A stretch of 64,000 nucleotides of DNA from NCBI GenBank assembly GCA_958298945.1, contig OY282610.1:33983667-34047666 (forward strand), read 5' to 3'. Made by a program: the position numbers and the translations under genes. The DNA comes from Atherix ibis (taxonomy: Eukaryota > Arthropoda > Insecta > Diptera > Athericidae). The stretch's first letter is position 1. Each line of letters starts with the position of its first letter. This document shows positions 1-12,480 of the stretch, piece after piece. The notes beneath the pieces were generated by a model. It did no database searches and had not been told where the DNA came from. It was given only the letters and a program-made list of their open reading frames with translations.

Positions 1-184
1 ACGGTTTTTGAGGAAATGTGAGACTTTATGTCCACTATAACTCGATTAATTTCAATTTCCATGGCGTTCCTATTAGCTGATGGGCGGGGTCGAAGCACAT
101 TAATTTTACAGGTCAATTGACAGGTCAATTCGCATTGTTGCCAAATCGTGTCATCAATGAATCGTGTATGTCAGCCATGTTTTT

Positions 185-830
185 AAAGGAATAATCATAA
201 TTCATGGTCCGGTAATACTCTCCAGTAACGTGGGCCCCAGATTTATATTGGAAGATTTTTGTGGATATAATCATGTCCCCAATACCTCTCTCGATTTATC
301 TCAATGTAAAAAATGACAATTTTGCTTGTTTACAAATGAGTCTTATTACTAAACAGAGTTTTGTGATAAAAAATATTTTTTTCCGTTGAGCGAATTGACG
401 ACTTATTGTCGAAGTAAAATTTGGAAAGTTCAGAATTTGTTATGCAGGCGTGTGTCTGTCTATCCTTAATGAAATGTCAAACTATGAGTAAAAATAATTG
501 AAAATTTTTGACAGACCACAGCTGGTTTGATAGCTAACCTTATTGGGTGAAATGGTGTCTCCAATAGCTCTTGTGGATTTTTCTGACTGCAAAAGCGATA
601 ATTTTGCTAATTTACAAAACCATTGTATTAATAATCAGAATTTTCCTATAAAATTAAAAAAAATTTTCCATTTCATGAATTGTCGACTTATTTTTAAAGT
701 AAATTTGAAGAGTTTGGTTATGTTATTAAGCCATAAGTATTAAATCAGCTGTTATCTGTCAGTGTTCATTATTACCAAACTTTGACAGATAACAGCTGGT
801 TTAACAGAAAACCCAATCGGAAAGTCTGTC
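185..830. repeat. Degenerate tandem repeat, unit ~275 bp
   Basis: Two to three diverged copies follow each other. Shared landmarks are ACAGCTGGTTT (near 519 and 790), an AATTTTGCT..TTTACAAA block (near 320 and 600) and a GAATTG..CGACTTATT block (near 395 and 678). Identity is low and indels are common, so unit borders are approximate. No coding signal is seen. Confidence 0.45.
746..798. repeat. Inverted repeat, 16-bp perfect arms
   Basis: CAGCTGTTATCTGTCA at 746-761 pairs perfectly with 783-798 across a 21-base spacer. The match extends to about 20 bp with one mismatch. It lies at the end of the degenerate repeat and could be the terminal part of a short inverted-repeat element. Confidence 0.7.
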
Positions 831-2800
831 ATAGTAAAAACAAAATAAGAAATGATAAATAAATCAATATTACAATTTATCGTTGTTTTTTTCCTTTTTT
901 TTTTTGAATCCAAAGCAGAAATAAAAATAAATTTACATTTAAAATATTTATACTGAAACGCCATATTTTTTTTTAAACAGTTTTTAAGTTTAAGCTTTAA
1001 TTTTGATTAAAATTACCAAAAAAAAATTTAAGAAAAATATTTGTTAAAAATCCAAAACAGACAAAATAAATAATATACAAAATTTAATAGTCTGAAATAA
1101 AAAGATGAAAAAGAAAACTTGCTAAAAGCATCACTGTGAGAAAAATTTTCCGGCATGTTTTCTATTTGTTCGTACTCCCATTTTTGTGCTTTTACACTTT
1201 GAAGGGCAAGTTGAAAAATTATGAGAAATGGTCATTATATGGCGGAAAAATGTTTTATTCACCGATGAACAGGAGAAGGAGGTGGGTGTGGGGGGATGCA
1301 GGTTGGTGAAGGCGCAAAAACGTAGTGGTGAGAGAGAGAGGTGTAACGGAAGATGAAACAAGAAAAAGTTCAACTTTCTTTTTATGATTATTTTTCATTC
1401 TTTAAGTGTACTCGTATCTGATTCGGTTTTTTTTATTTGTATGTTTTTTTTCTCACCTGTACTGGGATTTTTTTCTATCTTTATTTTTACTATTTTTTTT
1501 GTTTGTTTGAATTCAATTTTGGAGGTAGTAGATACATACAATGGTAAGATGCTCATAAGTGAGTTAGACACCTTCTTTTTCTCAGTTCACAATTATTATT
1601 TTAAGTAATCCCCCGGACTCCCATGCGGCCCTGTTTAACCACTGCTACAGTTCATGGTGAGATTTTTAACCAAGCTTAGTTAGTACAAGTACCGTTTTGT
1701 AAATTATAGGTTTTGTTCTTGAGATTATACTTTTGTACTTGTGCGAATCAAAGATTTATATTCTTTTCTTTTGGAAATTTTTTTAACCTTTGCTTAGTGA
1801 TAATATAGCTTTCCATTTAGTAAGTGATTGTCTTTTAGCATAAAATATGGGACAGTTTAAATACTATAAAAATTCAGATATATATTATTAACGATCATAT
1901 TGTTTCGATAATACTATTAAAATTATTGATTTCATCTGTTTAGACTCTAGATTATTAAAATTATTAAAATTTGTAATAATTTTTTTATTTTTTTTAATAC
2001 TTGTAAATAATATTTATTGACCGACTTTTGTTGATGATATAATTTGATTTGTATGAAAAATTTTCGAATATTTTACGAGTAGATAATAATGTGCGTTCAT
2101 TTAGTATTAATCCATAAATATCATCGAGTAGAACACCTGTTTAAACTTTATCAGTCAATATTTACCATATTCTCCACTATCAACGAATAATATTTGTTTG
2201 TTTTTGTGCCAGTGTCACATTTCATATTAACTACGCAATTCATGTACATATTAATCATAGGCAATCCTGGAGATATTTCTTTGGTAAACATTTTAAGATA
2301 TTCTAAAAATAAAGAGAAAAAACAATAATCATTAAATTATTTTCCATTTTATTTGATTTTCGCGATAAAATAAAAATTTCAAAGTTTTTAAATGTTAATC
2401 AGTTTTTTTTTTATAATTAAAATTAATTTTCGCTTCTTTTTAGTTAGGGTTTTTGGAAAAATTCTGATTCCACTATTATAAGTATGGTTCTTAGATAAAC
2501 TATTATATGCCTAATAACTTGCAAGGACTTTTTAATCCATTTATAATTTTATTTTATTTGTTTTTTTTTTGTTGTTGTTATTGTTTTAATGTCCACCGGA
2601 AAATTTAAAATATTTTCATTTGTATGCTGCACATAAAAAATGCCCAAAGCTTTTAATGGAAATTTTCATTTTTTTTTATATTCCATATAATTATTTTCAA
2701 GTTAATTTTTTTAATTTTTTTCAGAATCGCTCTCTTAGACAATCTTTATGTTAATCACTGTTTTTAATTTTTGAAAAAAAAACTTTATTTTTTACACTTT
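830..2800. other. A+T-rich DNA, no gene seen
   Basis: Homopolymer-rich sequence with many T runs. The short open frames (for example 1131-1373 minus and 1384-1608 plus) are low-complexity and phenylalanine- or serine-rich, with no family resemblance. A GA-rich patch lies at about 1265-1350. Confidence 0.6.
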
Positions 2801-2804
2801 TAAA

Positions 2805-4112
2805 TAATTTTTTTTTTTAATTTAATTTTTTAAGTTAAATTTTTTAATTTTTTTATGATAACTTGCTTATTTTAAGTTAAATTTTTTTATGATTACTTGC
2901 TGAAACAAATTTTTATGTTAATCGTTGTATTTGATTCTTTTGAAATTTTAATGTTTAAAAACATTAACAAATCTTTTTTGATTAGTTGAAATTTTTTTGA
3001 ATTTTCTTTTGTTTTAGTTAATTTCTTGATGAACTGCACTTAAACATTTTTACCATTTTTTTTTAAAGAATTTTAAATAATTGTCATTTTTTCTAATTAA
3101 TTTTTTTTTACTACCTGCAACATATTTTTATGTTTTTGTCCCTGTTTTTTGTGCTGTGTTGGAAGATTTTTCTAATATTTTGTTTTAGTTTTTATTTAGT
3201 TTAAAATTATTTTCAAGAATTGTACTATAAAAAAGTTTCTCATGCAAATTTCATAAATTTTTGTTAAATTTTTAAAAATTTTATCTAGAAATATAATTTT
3301 TTTAACGAAAAAGAAGTTATTAAAAAACTAGCTTATAAAAATTTTAATTTTTTTTGTTTTTAGTAAAAAAAGAAATGAATTCTTAAATATTTCATTAAAA
3401 ACTTTTATTTTAACGAATGAAATTCAAATAAAACCATATTTTTTGTAAACAAAAAAACCATATTTTTTAACACTTTTAAACAATTTTTAAAAAAAACCTA
3501 TTTTTTTTTTAATTTAATTTTTTAAGTTAAATTTTTTAATTTTTTTATGATTACTTGCTGAAACAAATTTTTATGTTAATCGTTGTATTTGATTCTTTTG
3601 AAATTTTAATGTTTAAAAACATTAACAAATCTTTTTTGATTAGTTGAAATTTTTTTGAATTTTCTTTTTGTTTTAGTTAATTTCTTGATGAACTGCACTT
3701 AAACATTTTTACCATTTTTTTTTTAAAGAATTTTAAATAATTGTCATTTTTTCTAATTAATTTTTTTTTTTACTACCTGAAACATATTTTTATGTTTGTC
3801 CCTGTTTTTTGTGCTGTGTTGGAAGATTTTTCTAATATTTTGTTTTAGTTTTTATTTAGTTTAAAATTATTTTCAAGAATTGTACTATAAAAAAGTTTTT
3901 CATGCAAATTTCATAAATTTTTGTTAAATTTTTAAAAATTTTACCTAGAAATATAATTTTTTTAATGAAAAAAAAACCATTAAAAAACTAGCTTATAAAA
4001 ATTTTAAATTTTTTTTTTGTTTTTAGTAAAAGAAAAAATGAATTCTTAAATATTTCATTAAAAACTTTTATTTTAACGAATGAAATTCAAATAAAATCAT
4101 ATTTTTTGTTTT
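2805..4112. repeat. Two-copy direct duplication, spacing ~657 bp
   Basis: The block at about 2885-3445 recurs at about 3540-4105 almost base for base. For example, ACTTGCTGAAACAAATTTTT begins at 2895 and at 3552. Differences are mostly length changes in A or T runs plus a few substitutions. Copy 1 also has a roughly 35-base internal repetition near 2865-2895. No reading frame is conserved, so this is non-coding. Confidence 0.85.
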
Positions 4113-5060
4113 TTTTTTCAAATCAATTAAAATTTCAATAAAAAAAAATAAAAATATGATAAAATTTGTTATTATTACAATAAGCAATTGTACGATGGTT
4201 TAGTGGGGGAGGAGAGAGGGGGGGGGGGGTGTAATAAAAAATCTCATAAAAATAAATACAAACGCTTCTTTGAGCTATTTCTCATAAAATGTCTAAAGAT
4301 GTTTTTGCAATACAGTTGATTGTCTTGTTTTTGTTTTTCAGAATTTTTTTTTTGAAATGATCTTTCCAAGACTAACAAAAGAAAAAAAATAAAATCATAA
4401 AATCACCTAAATTACAACAGGTGAGAAACAGCATAAATTGCAACAAATGCGTTATTGTTATACAGTTCTCTCTACAATTCAGATTATTGGAAATTTTTCC
4501 ATACAGAATTATTATGTAAACAGGGTAATAAAAGAGAAATATGAGCATTTAATATAAAATTCATGAACATTATATTTTCATAAAAAAGTAGCTAATATAG
4601 TTAGTAAAAATATAAACAATACAAAAACAAAACAATTTATTATGTATATTTTATGGCAAATGTTATTTGATGTTGTAATAACGAGCATTTATGAGAAGTT
4701 GTCATAAAATTTAAACTTTAAAAATATTGTCAGTCAATGATGGGCTAAATAATATGAAAACTGAATAAATAAAAATATTTATTTTCCAAAAAGATATGAT
4801 GAATAAATATTATTTAGTATAAATAATAAATTCTATGATATGGTGGAATTTGTTGTGGAATATTATATTTTTTGCGCGAAAACATGAATTGTTGCTGTGG
4901 AAATTTTCTACTAAGTTTCAAATTAAATTTTTATTGAAAATGGAAAATTTATATGAAGCTATTTCAGTTATTTTAATGGGAAATTTTGTTTGTAATAAAT
5001 TCTATGGAAATGAAAAGGAAAACTCAATATTTTTTTAAAATCTTTTCTTGAAACAATTTT
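4112..5060. other. A+T-rich DNA with a G-run, no gene seen
   Basis: A purine tract with more than ten consecutive G lies at about 4205-4232. The rest is A+T-rich with no coding signal. The 67-residue frame at 4835-5038 resembles nothing I know. Confidence 0.55.
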
Positions 5061-5760
5061 TATAGAAATGCCGGTTGAAGCTGGTTGGTCTGATGGGGTA
5101 AATAGCGGAAAGGAGAAACATTTACTTTGTACACCAATATTGGGTTGGAATCGGTACAAGATCACCAATATTGGTTGCTGAAATAATAGGAAAAGGCTTC
5201 TTTGGAGTGATGTGTCTACATTTGCAATTTTTGGATCTAATAGGCGAACATTACTTTGCCGCCATGTAGAGCTACATGGTTGGCACTATAAGACATGGTA
5301 GAGAAAATGTTACGTGTATGGTTTGGGAATGTTTCAGAGGAATTTTTAAAAGAAGATTTTATTTAATAACAGTAAATTATACAAAGGATGGTTACAAGGA
5401 CATACTGGAAATGTACGATTTTGCTTTGGGGCAATGATTTTTAGCAAGATTATTACTTAATTTCCTCTTTTGACTATATTCATTATGCTTTTTTCAAGGA
5501 GCAACAGCTGTATGGGATTTTCAGAAGGATGATATGACCACCAGATTCACTAGATCTTTTTCGCATGGAATATTTATGGAATGAGTAGGACCGAAATGTT
5601 GACGCAAAGAAAGTGATGAAGCTTTCTACAGAGGTCCATGAGGCTACCGGACCTCTATAAAAAGCTCCAGGACGTCATAGACAATACTACGATAATGTCA
5701 TTTGAAGAAGTTTTTGATTTTGGGTCAAAATCTTCTTTTCCGACAAAAATGCGTTGATGG
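5060..5760 (+). pseudogene. Decayed Tc1-like transposase
   Basis: Conceptual translation across several frames recovers the Tc1 transposase catalytic region in the correct order. Near 5205-5265 there is SDVSTFAIFGSNRRT, which corresponds to the SDESKFELFGSNRR block holding the first catalytic Asp. Near 5290-5340 there is RHGRENVTCMVWECF, which corresponds to KHGGGSVMVWGCF. Near 5518-5540 there is FQKDDMTT, which corresponds to the second-Asp block FQQDNDPKHT. Frameshifts and stops separate the blocks, so it cannot encode a protein. The N-terminal DNA-binding domain and the terminal inverted repeats were not found. The family assignment rests on motif order and is fairly safe; the ends are uncertain. 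Confidence 0.6.
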
Positions 5761-6059
5761 AGATGGCCTCGTGACATGGGACCAATTGTTTTTTTTTTAC
5801 GGCGACATCTGTATTTTACAAATGTCTTCTAAGGACGCTGTAGAGGAGTTAAAACTCACCTATGTGTACCTGTTCTTTAGGTCAGGTATTACTTCATGTG
5901 GAATAGACTAGCATCAAGCCAATTATCCTATATAGGTTCCCTTTTTCCATTCTTTCTTCATGACCGAGCTTTCTTTATTATTCAGGATGCGTGTTCAGTT
6001 ACCGCACCCCAGCATGCCTGCAATATAATCATTTGTGCAATAATGTCCTTGTAGTACAG

Positions 6060-6720
6060 TCGTTCACTGACTATTTTTTCCAGTTTCTTTTTGTCTCCAC
6101 TAAAGTTTGTATAGTGGAATAACACATGTTCCACATCCTCGATTGTGGGCCGAGAATTGGGGCATGTCGTTCCATGTTCGCCTTAAAGCAAAAAAGACAT
6201 GGCCTGAAGTACCCATGTCCTGTCAGAAATTGGACCATATAGTGGTCTACTTCTCCATAGCCTCTTCCGTTCCACATAGCTATATTAGGATAATGCGTCC
6301 ACCTTTCTTCAAACGGTAAATATCGACTGTGCCTCATTTCTTCCCTTCCTACTGACTGTGAGTCAATCTCTCCCGCCATAACCTGACGCTTTTACGTTTC
6401 CGTCCCCATAGCTTCTCTCCAAATAGGGGCTGTGTAGAGAATCATAGAAGTGATAAATGTGGACAGAAGCCTGTGCCGGCTCCGTCTGGGTCATCTGTGG
6501 TTAGACATAATTCTTGCTAAGGCATTCACAACCCGACTTGCCTTTTAAGCAGCGATTTTCAGATGTTCGCCAACGCTCAACGTGGCGTTTATCTGAACGC
6601 CCAGATATCGAAGATAATCAAGTGTCTCCAATATTTGATCCGACACGAAGAACCTATTTTCTGAGACTTTCAAGAACTGCTTCGTAACCAATGTTAAACT
6701 ATCTAAGGGCCTTCATGTCG
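6060..6720 (-). pseudogene. Decayed R1-like non-LTR retrotransposon, C-terminal part
   Basis: On the minus strand, 6548-6660 reads LDYLRYLGVQINATLSVGEH, matching the segment after the reverse-transcriptase core in R1/LOA-type elements (YLGVxIDxRLSFxEH). It continues with ALARIMSNHR and LYTAPIW, like ALARMMPNxGGPR and LLYAAPIW in that group. An open stretch at 6071-6379 holds VQFLTGHGYFR, the conserved LTGHGYF block just before the terminal Cys-His knuckle. Several stops and frame changes interrupt it. The upstream RT palm motifs are missing; at about 6720-6790 the sequence gives way to a different, jockey-like relic. R1 versus LOA cannot be decided from the fragment. Confidence 0.65.
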
Positions 6721-6789
6721 TTCCATTAACATTTTCATCAGTTTTCGATATAGAAGGCCTCCTTGACCAAGGATCGTCTTTCACTGCTT

Positions 6790-8040
6790 CTCGGCTCTCT
6801 AAAAATGCGTTTGGCCTCCAAAAAATTTATTCATTAGGTCATGATGGATTGCAGTGTTTTGCACATAAAAGGCGGTATTGACAATTTTTCGAAGGACTCG
6901 TTGGGAATTAGAATGCTTGGTGGTCGAACCCCAAAATTCGAGACCGTATATCCATATCGGTTTCAGTATCGTATTGAATAGTAATAATTTACCTTTTAAT
7001 GTCAGTTTTGAACTACTGTCTAGTAGTCGTAGTAATTGTTTGTATCGACGGTAAAGTTCACTTCTTTTAGTTTTCGTGTGAGGGTCCCAGGTTAACCGTT
7101 TGCCGGCTATGAGTCTGAGGTAACGCACGTTTGTTTTTTGTGGAATATTACTGATGTTTAGGGTAATATGAGGGATCTGTTCTCGGTAGAGTGTGGAAGT
7201 TACATGAGCAGGTTTTTGCTTATTTACCCCCACTCTCCACCTTTTGAACCAGGTTTCTAAGGAGTGGATGTGGTTCTGTAGGATATTGATGGCGGTGGAA
7301 GGCCCTTTGTGATGTGTACGGATAGCTGTATTGTCAGCATATATTGCAGTAAGGATATCACTGTGACAAGGAATATCATGAGTATAAATGCTGTAAAAGA
7401 TTGAACCTAGAATGCTACCCTGAGGGAGATCGGCGGAGATAGGATAAATGTCAAAATACTAAATATTTTCAGCAACCTGAAAATATCGGTCTGCGAGATA
7501 GGATTTTAGGATGTGGAAACGACCATAAAGCAGGACTCACTGCAACTGCCAAAGCAATCCAGGGTACTATTCGAAAGCGTGCAAAATGTCTAGAAGTACG
7601 CCTGGGCAGTAGACCTTTTACTCTTGGTTTGAATAATAGAATAAAGACATTTTCAAGGATTTTAGATAAAATCGAAAGGAGGCTTATGGTTCTATAAGAC
7701 ATAGAAAAGTTTTTGGGTTTGTTTGGTTTTGGGATCATTTTGATGATGGAAAACTTTCAAAGCGATGTGCGGAGGATACTATTATAAATATAGGTTATCA
7801 GGACTAGGTTTTTTTGGATATTTGTTTAAGTATTTCCGAAGTTATCAGGTCATAGACTGGGGCTTTTTTTATTGGATAGGTGCTGTATTGTGGAATTAAC
7901 TTCGGAAGGAGTGGAGAACTAAGAAGGTAGACTTATGGGCAGCTGTTTTGATATTTCTCTATTATCAATGATTCGTTTTTTTGTTTGTATGTAAAGACCT
8001 TAGACTATTTTCATAGTACCACAACCATATGGCGTTTCTG
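6790..8040 (-). pseudogene. Decayed jockey-like reverse transcriptase
   Basis: Minus-strand translation gives, from high to low coordinates: KKAPVYDLITSEILKQISKK (about 7820-7880; jockey KKSPGYDLIT), MIPKPNKP..YRTISLL (7670-7738), LPQGSILG (about 7410-7435), the palm motif as YADNTAIRT (about 7320-7350), then a frame at 6799-7233 with NVRYLRLIAGKRLTWDPHTK and LKPIWIYGLEFWGS, matching the jockey thumb region. The catalytic YADD has become YADN, and frameshifts, stops and an internal deletion (7469-7660) break it. Endonuclease, RNase H and a poly-A tail were not found in place. The family call is confident; the 5' limit is approximate. Confidence 0.75.
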
Positions 8041-9960
8041 TAGGCCAAAAATAATTCACAAAACAAGCCGAGAAAAAGGATATGCACTTAAGAATTTTCC
8101 ATGGTCATTATAAAAATACGATTATTTCATAATATTTATAAAATTGAATTGAATTTAATGACGAAGTTCAATTGGAAAATCAATGAAGAATTTTCCTCGA
8201 ATATAAGAAATAAAATTTCAATACTTTTTTTTTTCTCTCCATTCGTGTCAATTTTTAATTAATTGTTTAATTTTCCATTAATATTGGAAAATATATTCCG
8301 TACTCATTTATGGATTTATAAAATGAAATTCAATTTTCTTCGTCCTCGTCCTTCTTCTTATTCTTTTTCGAATAATAAGAATTCTTATTATTCATGTTTC
8401 TTCGTCCTCATTATTTTTATGTCAATTTATTTCTCTTCATTATTTGTGTTTACCTTCATTAAAAGAGTTAGAAGGAATGAAGAATTATTGCGCGAAAAAT
8501 AGATTATTATAAAGCCCATTATTCTAGAGTCTCTATTATATTTTCAATTAATTGAATCCTTTGAATGGAAAATTTTAATAAATTGAATTAGTTGAGCTTC
8601 TTTGTTCCATAAAAACTTTTTTAGTGTATCTTCTTTCGTTTTCTTCTTTTATTTTATTTTCATAATTAATAAGCAAAAAATGTTGAATATAAGTTGAAAA
8701 ATTTATTAACACCATCAATGACGGCATCAAGCGTTTATTGCGTTGATGATGTATCCGAACAGATAGTCAAGCAGACATTTGTACGTAGTTGATGACGTAA
8801 AACAAGAGACAATTTCATGTTTATAGGATATATGACGTAAATTGTACATTAGTACACGGTATGTAGGTGTGAAATTTGGAAATTTGCAGGATATCAAAAG
8901 GGATAAAAGAAAAACCGAATAAATTCTTAAGAGAAAATTGTCCAAGTTGTTGGAAAAAGGTCCACGAATTAAGTGAAAGTATTTAATAAGCACACTTCGA
9001 ATATTGTATCATACTTTAAACTGACGTAATCATATTGGAATAATTACTATTATTACTTGTTAGAAGAGTTTTATCCCAACATTTTTCATCATTAATTAAG
9101 GATGTTTATGCGTTACATATCCGTCCGTATAATAAAAATGAAATATGAATACTATCTAAATAAAGTTTTGATCTTCGTATATACAAAAGCATAAAAAATA
9201 TTTAACTTCTATAGACGAAAAAAAAAAAATAAAAAATTTTCAATCTATCTTATCTTATTAAATCGTAAAAGATATTTGAATGAGAAAAAGAAAACTAAAA
9301 CGTTGACTACATTTTAGCTACATAAAAGTTTTAATACCTGTTTCTTTATTGGCAAAGAGTGTAAGAAATTCAATGAATTTTTAAAGAAATCTTTACAATA
9401 AAAATGCATGGTTGTATTCTTATAAAATATTTAATATTAATTCTATTTGCAGTAAGTCAAAATTTCTCATTATTTTTTTCTTTTAAATTTTTCTTTAAAT
9501 ATTTATACAATTTTAAGGGATGTTTTTTTTTCATTAAGGGATGTTTTACCATAAAAATTGTTCTGAACATCAACGTTGTTTATTAACTAAAATTATTATT
9601 TTATTAATTAAAGAATTAATGTAGTTTTCTAAAAAATCTATATAAATTTTTATGGTTCAATAAGTACAGCCCTCTTATTTGACAGCTGTCAAACAAATGT
9701 GTCATCCATAGTAGCATTTATTTAAGTTGAGACAAAATATTTACGAAATTGTAAAAAAGTGAAAAATTTAATTCTTATAACATATAATAGGAAGTGTCAT
9801 TCATAGTAATTTAAATGTTCTGTTTGCTCGTGATATGACTGCGTCTCGTTATAAAAAACACAACAATCTCATTCTCGTCTTTCCAATCGAAAAGCATAGC
9901 AATTTCATTCAATGAAATTGATATAATTATATATTCTTAAGTCATTATTGATATAATTCA
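8040..9960. other. Intergenic A+T-rich DNA, no gene seen
   Basis: No recognisable coding or structural RNA. The frames at 8263-8502 (plus), 8727-8993 (minus) and 9404-9586 (plus) are low-complexity or unlike any family I know. A 16-base palindrome TTTGACAGCTGTCAAA lies at 9678-9693. Confidence 0.55.
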
Positions 9961-10510
9961 GAATATGCCATTTTGTATTATGGATCGTTTTACTAGCCAT
10001 AAAATTCACAGAAGATACGTCAATTGGGTGTGGTAATAATAGGCTTTGGACGCTGATTTTTTGAACAAATTTTCTTAAGCGATGAGATACAATTTTTCAT
10101 TGGATGGATAAATATCTGGGAAAAAGCAATCTTATCCGCAAAAAGTGACTGCATGGTATTCACTTTGCTCTAAATGAAGAAGGAAAGATCCTTGCTGTCA
10201 ATTCTAAGCACTCTGGCTCAATGATAACCATTTGATTTTTGGCCTGGTCCTAAAAATTTTTATCGCGTGAAAAGTTTTCAGGATGTGTAATTTCAAGATT
10301 TGGTGATGTCAATTGGCCTCCAAGATCGCGCGATTTCTTATAATTTAAAAATTTTTTTTTCCATAAAATTGTATTTACGTAGAAATTTTTTAAATTTTAA
10401 AGAATATTAAAATTACCATCCATCAAGTAATGGATACAATTACAGCCCGAAATTTGTGAAAAAAATTCAATTAAAAAAAGAATCAAGTCCTGCAACAAAA
10501 AAAACATATA
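9960..10510 (+). pseudogene. Decayed rosa/DD41D-like mariner transposase
   Basis: Frame-corrected translation gives RRYVNWV...ALDADFLNKFS (about 10011-10075), RYNFSLDG (first-Asp region), PQKVTAWYSLC (about 10135-10170), VNSKHSGSMIT (about 10200-10230), then CVISRFGDVNWPPRSRDF (about 10283-10335), the block before the third catalytic Asp. The C-terminal tail QPEICEKNSIKKRIKSCNK follows at about 10443-10500. The order matches a mariner group whose transposase carries VNKQNCR, KVTVW, VTVN and the WPPRSCDLTPLD block. Several stops and frameshifts and a missing second-Asp block make it non-functional. At least a dozen relatives lie in this window. Confidence 0.65.
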
Positions 10511-12290
10511 CAATATTATTAATGGTAAAGTTAGAATAATATAATAAAATGTAATTTTTTTCTAAATCTTCTTTTGTATACAATTTTTTGTATACAATTT
10601 TTTTCTATAGGGTTTTTTCCCTTTTTTAAATTAATTTTCTTTGAATAAAGAATCTTTATTTTGTACAATATTTCACTAAATTATCATAAATACCCAGAAA
10701 ACCTTTGTTTGAACTCAAAAGCTTAATATTTTGTCAATGTTAAGTTTTTTATTAATTTTTAGGTGGTTGCGAGGGTTGGGGGGAAGGAATTTCTTAATTG
10801 ATTCAACAAAAAAAAACACCAAAAAAAATTTTAACATTTCATTAATTTTTAAAAAGGAATAATTTTTTTTAATTTGATAAAATAATTAATTTCATTTAAA
10901 ATTTTTTTTCCATTCTAAAATAGTCTAACAAATTTGTAATCTGAGATAATAATGATTATTTCAGCAAATATATAAATATGTACTAGAAAAATTTCTTTTA
11001 AGTTCATACAATGTAATGATAACTAAACAAAAAAAGGAACTTTTCTAATAAAAATTATAATCAAATTGTTAACAAAATTGATTTAACTATCAAAACTTAA
11101 TTAAACTATAAATTATTTTTGGAAAAAAAACAACAACAAAAATGGGCAAAACTTTTGAATATTTTTTTAACAAACCACTTTAATTACGATTTAATTAAAA
11201 GTGTATGCACAAAAAAAATATTTTTAAATTTTGATAAAAGTAAAAAAAAAAAACTTTGCTTTTAAAGGAGAAAAAGAAAAAATAAATTTAAAAAAAAAAA
11301 CAAATTGATTGTAAAATATCAATGAATTTATTTCGATTTTCTCAAGAGACCTTATAAAAAGTTGATTTTTCTTTGGTACTCTTCAACCAAAAAATTCAGG
11401 TTAATTTTCATATAAATTAACAGTAATTCTGACCTATTGGATATCTTTGGGTATCTTTCTTTAATCAAAATATGTTATGATTCGATTAAAAGTTTGGAAT
11501 TAGTTTCTAATTTTTTTCGTTTCGTATTTCTCTAGAATAAATCAAGAAAAAAAAACCTGCATATTGAAGAAAATTCCAAACGAATCGTGACTGATCGCAT
11601 TGATCGAATAGATTCCACAAACATTGATCGAATAAGTTCCACAATCGTATATCTAGGCATGCGTACAAATGGATTTTCTAAAGCACGCAAAAAAGAATTA
11701 TCATAATTATATTACAAATATGAAGAAATAAAAAAACATATCACAATGGTACCCACCAATATATACTCGTAATATGGGGAAAAATATTTCAGTAGTAGTT
11801 TTTTTTTATATATTAAAGCCTTGGCCCTAGGGTAATAGGAGAAAAATATGGAAACCTTCGAATAGTGCTCATGATCTAGATTATTAGTCAGAAAAAAAAT
11901 TGTTTTCTTTGCGAAAATATTACGTATGAAATTTTTTTTTCTAATCAAAGAAAATCTCTACGGAAATATACTTTTAATAAATACTATGAAGAAAATTTAA
12001 AAATATTTATTTTATGTGGAAAAAAAATTAAGGGGAAATAAATGAAAGAAAAAAATTAATCTGTAATAGATACTCTAGTACTGCATATTCATATGAAAAC
12101 AAAAACAACAACAATTATGGAAAAAGAGGTAAATGAAAAAAAAAATACCTATTCGCTCTGAATGAGAAAAGTTAATAATAATTTCATAATTTTTCATAGT
12201 TAATGATTTGCGTGGAAATTTTTTTTTGCATCTAGAAAAACCACAAGATTTCCGAGTCGACGACATCGGATCGGTAGATAATTGAAAACC
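10510..12290. other. A+T-rich DNA, no gene seen
   Basis: Long A and T runs without coding signal. A short local repetition built on TTGATCGAATA..TTCCACAA occurs at about 11600-11645. Frames at 11712-11948 and 12075-12266 (minus) are lysine- and phenylalanine-rich and unconvincing. Confidence 0.55.
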
Positions 12291-12299
12291 AGATCAAAG

Positions 12300-12480
12300 T
12301 TGGAGCTACTCTAACGGCCCCTGATCCCGCCTAACTCTAATGATAGTGCAGTGGTTACACTCGAATAGTGTGACTAGCTCCATACCATACTCACAGCATG
12401 GATGGAGAGGTCTGAATCTAATCTAGTCCAGAGTGCATCGTACCTGTTCGTAGAGTTTAAAGTCACACGCCATGACATAA
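12300..12480 (+). repeat. tRNA-like, possible SINE fragment
   Basis: The sequence is visibly less A+T-rich than its surroundings. It contains TAGTGCAGTGGTTACA (about 12343), close to a polymerase III A box (TRGYNNAGTGG). About 55-60 bases downstream, GGTCTGAATCTAATC could be a decayed B box (GGTTCGAATCC). No cloverleaf with paired acceptor arms could be made, so a working tRNA is unlikely. The SINE reading is tentative. Confidence 0.3.

Noticed and set aside
1131..1608. Two adjacent 74-80 codon frames
   Set aside because: Low-complexity phenylalanine- and serine-rich translations from T-rich DNA, no family match.
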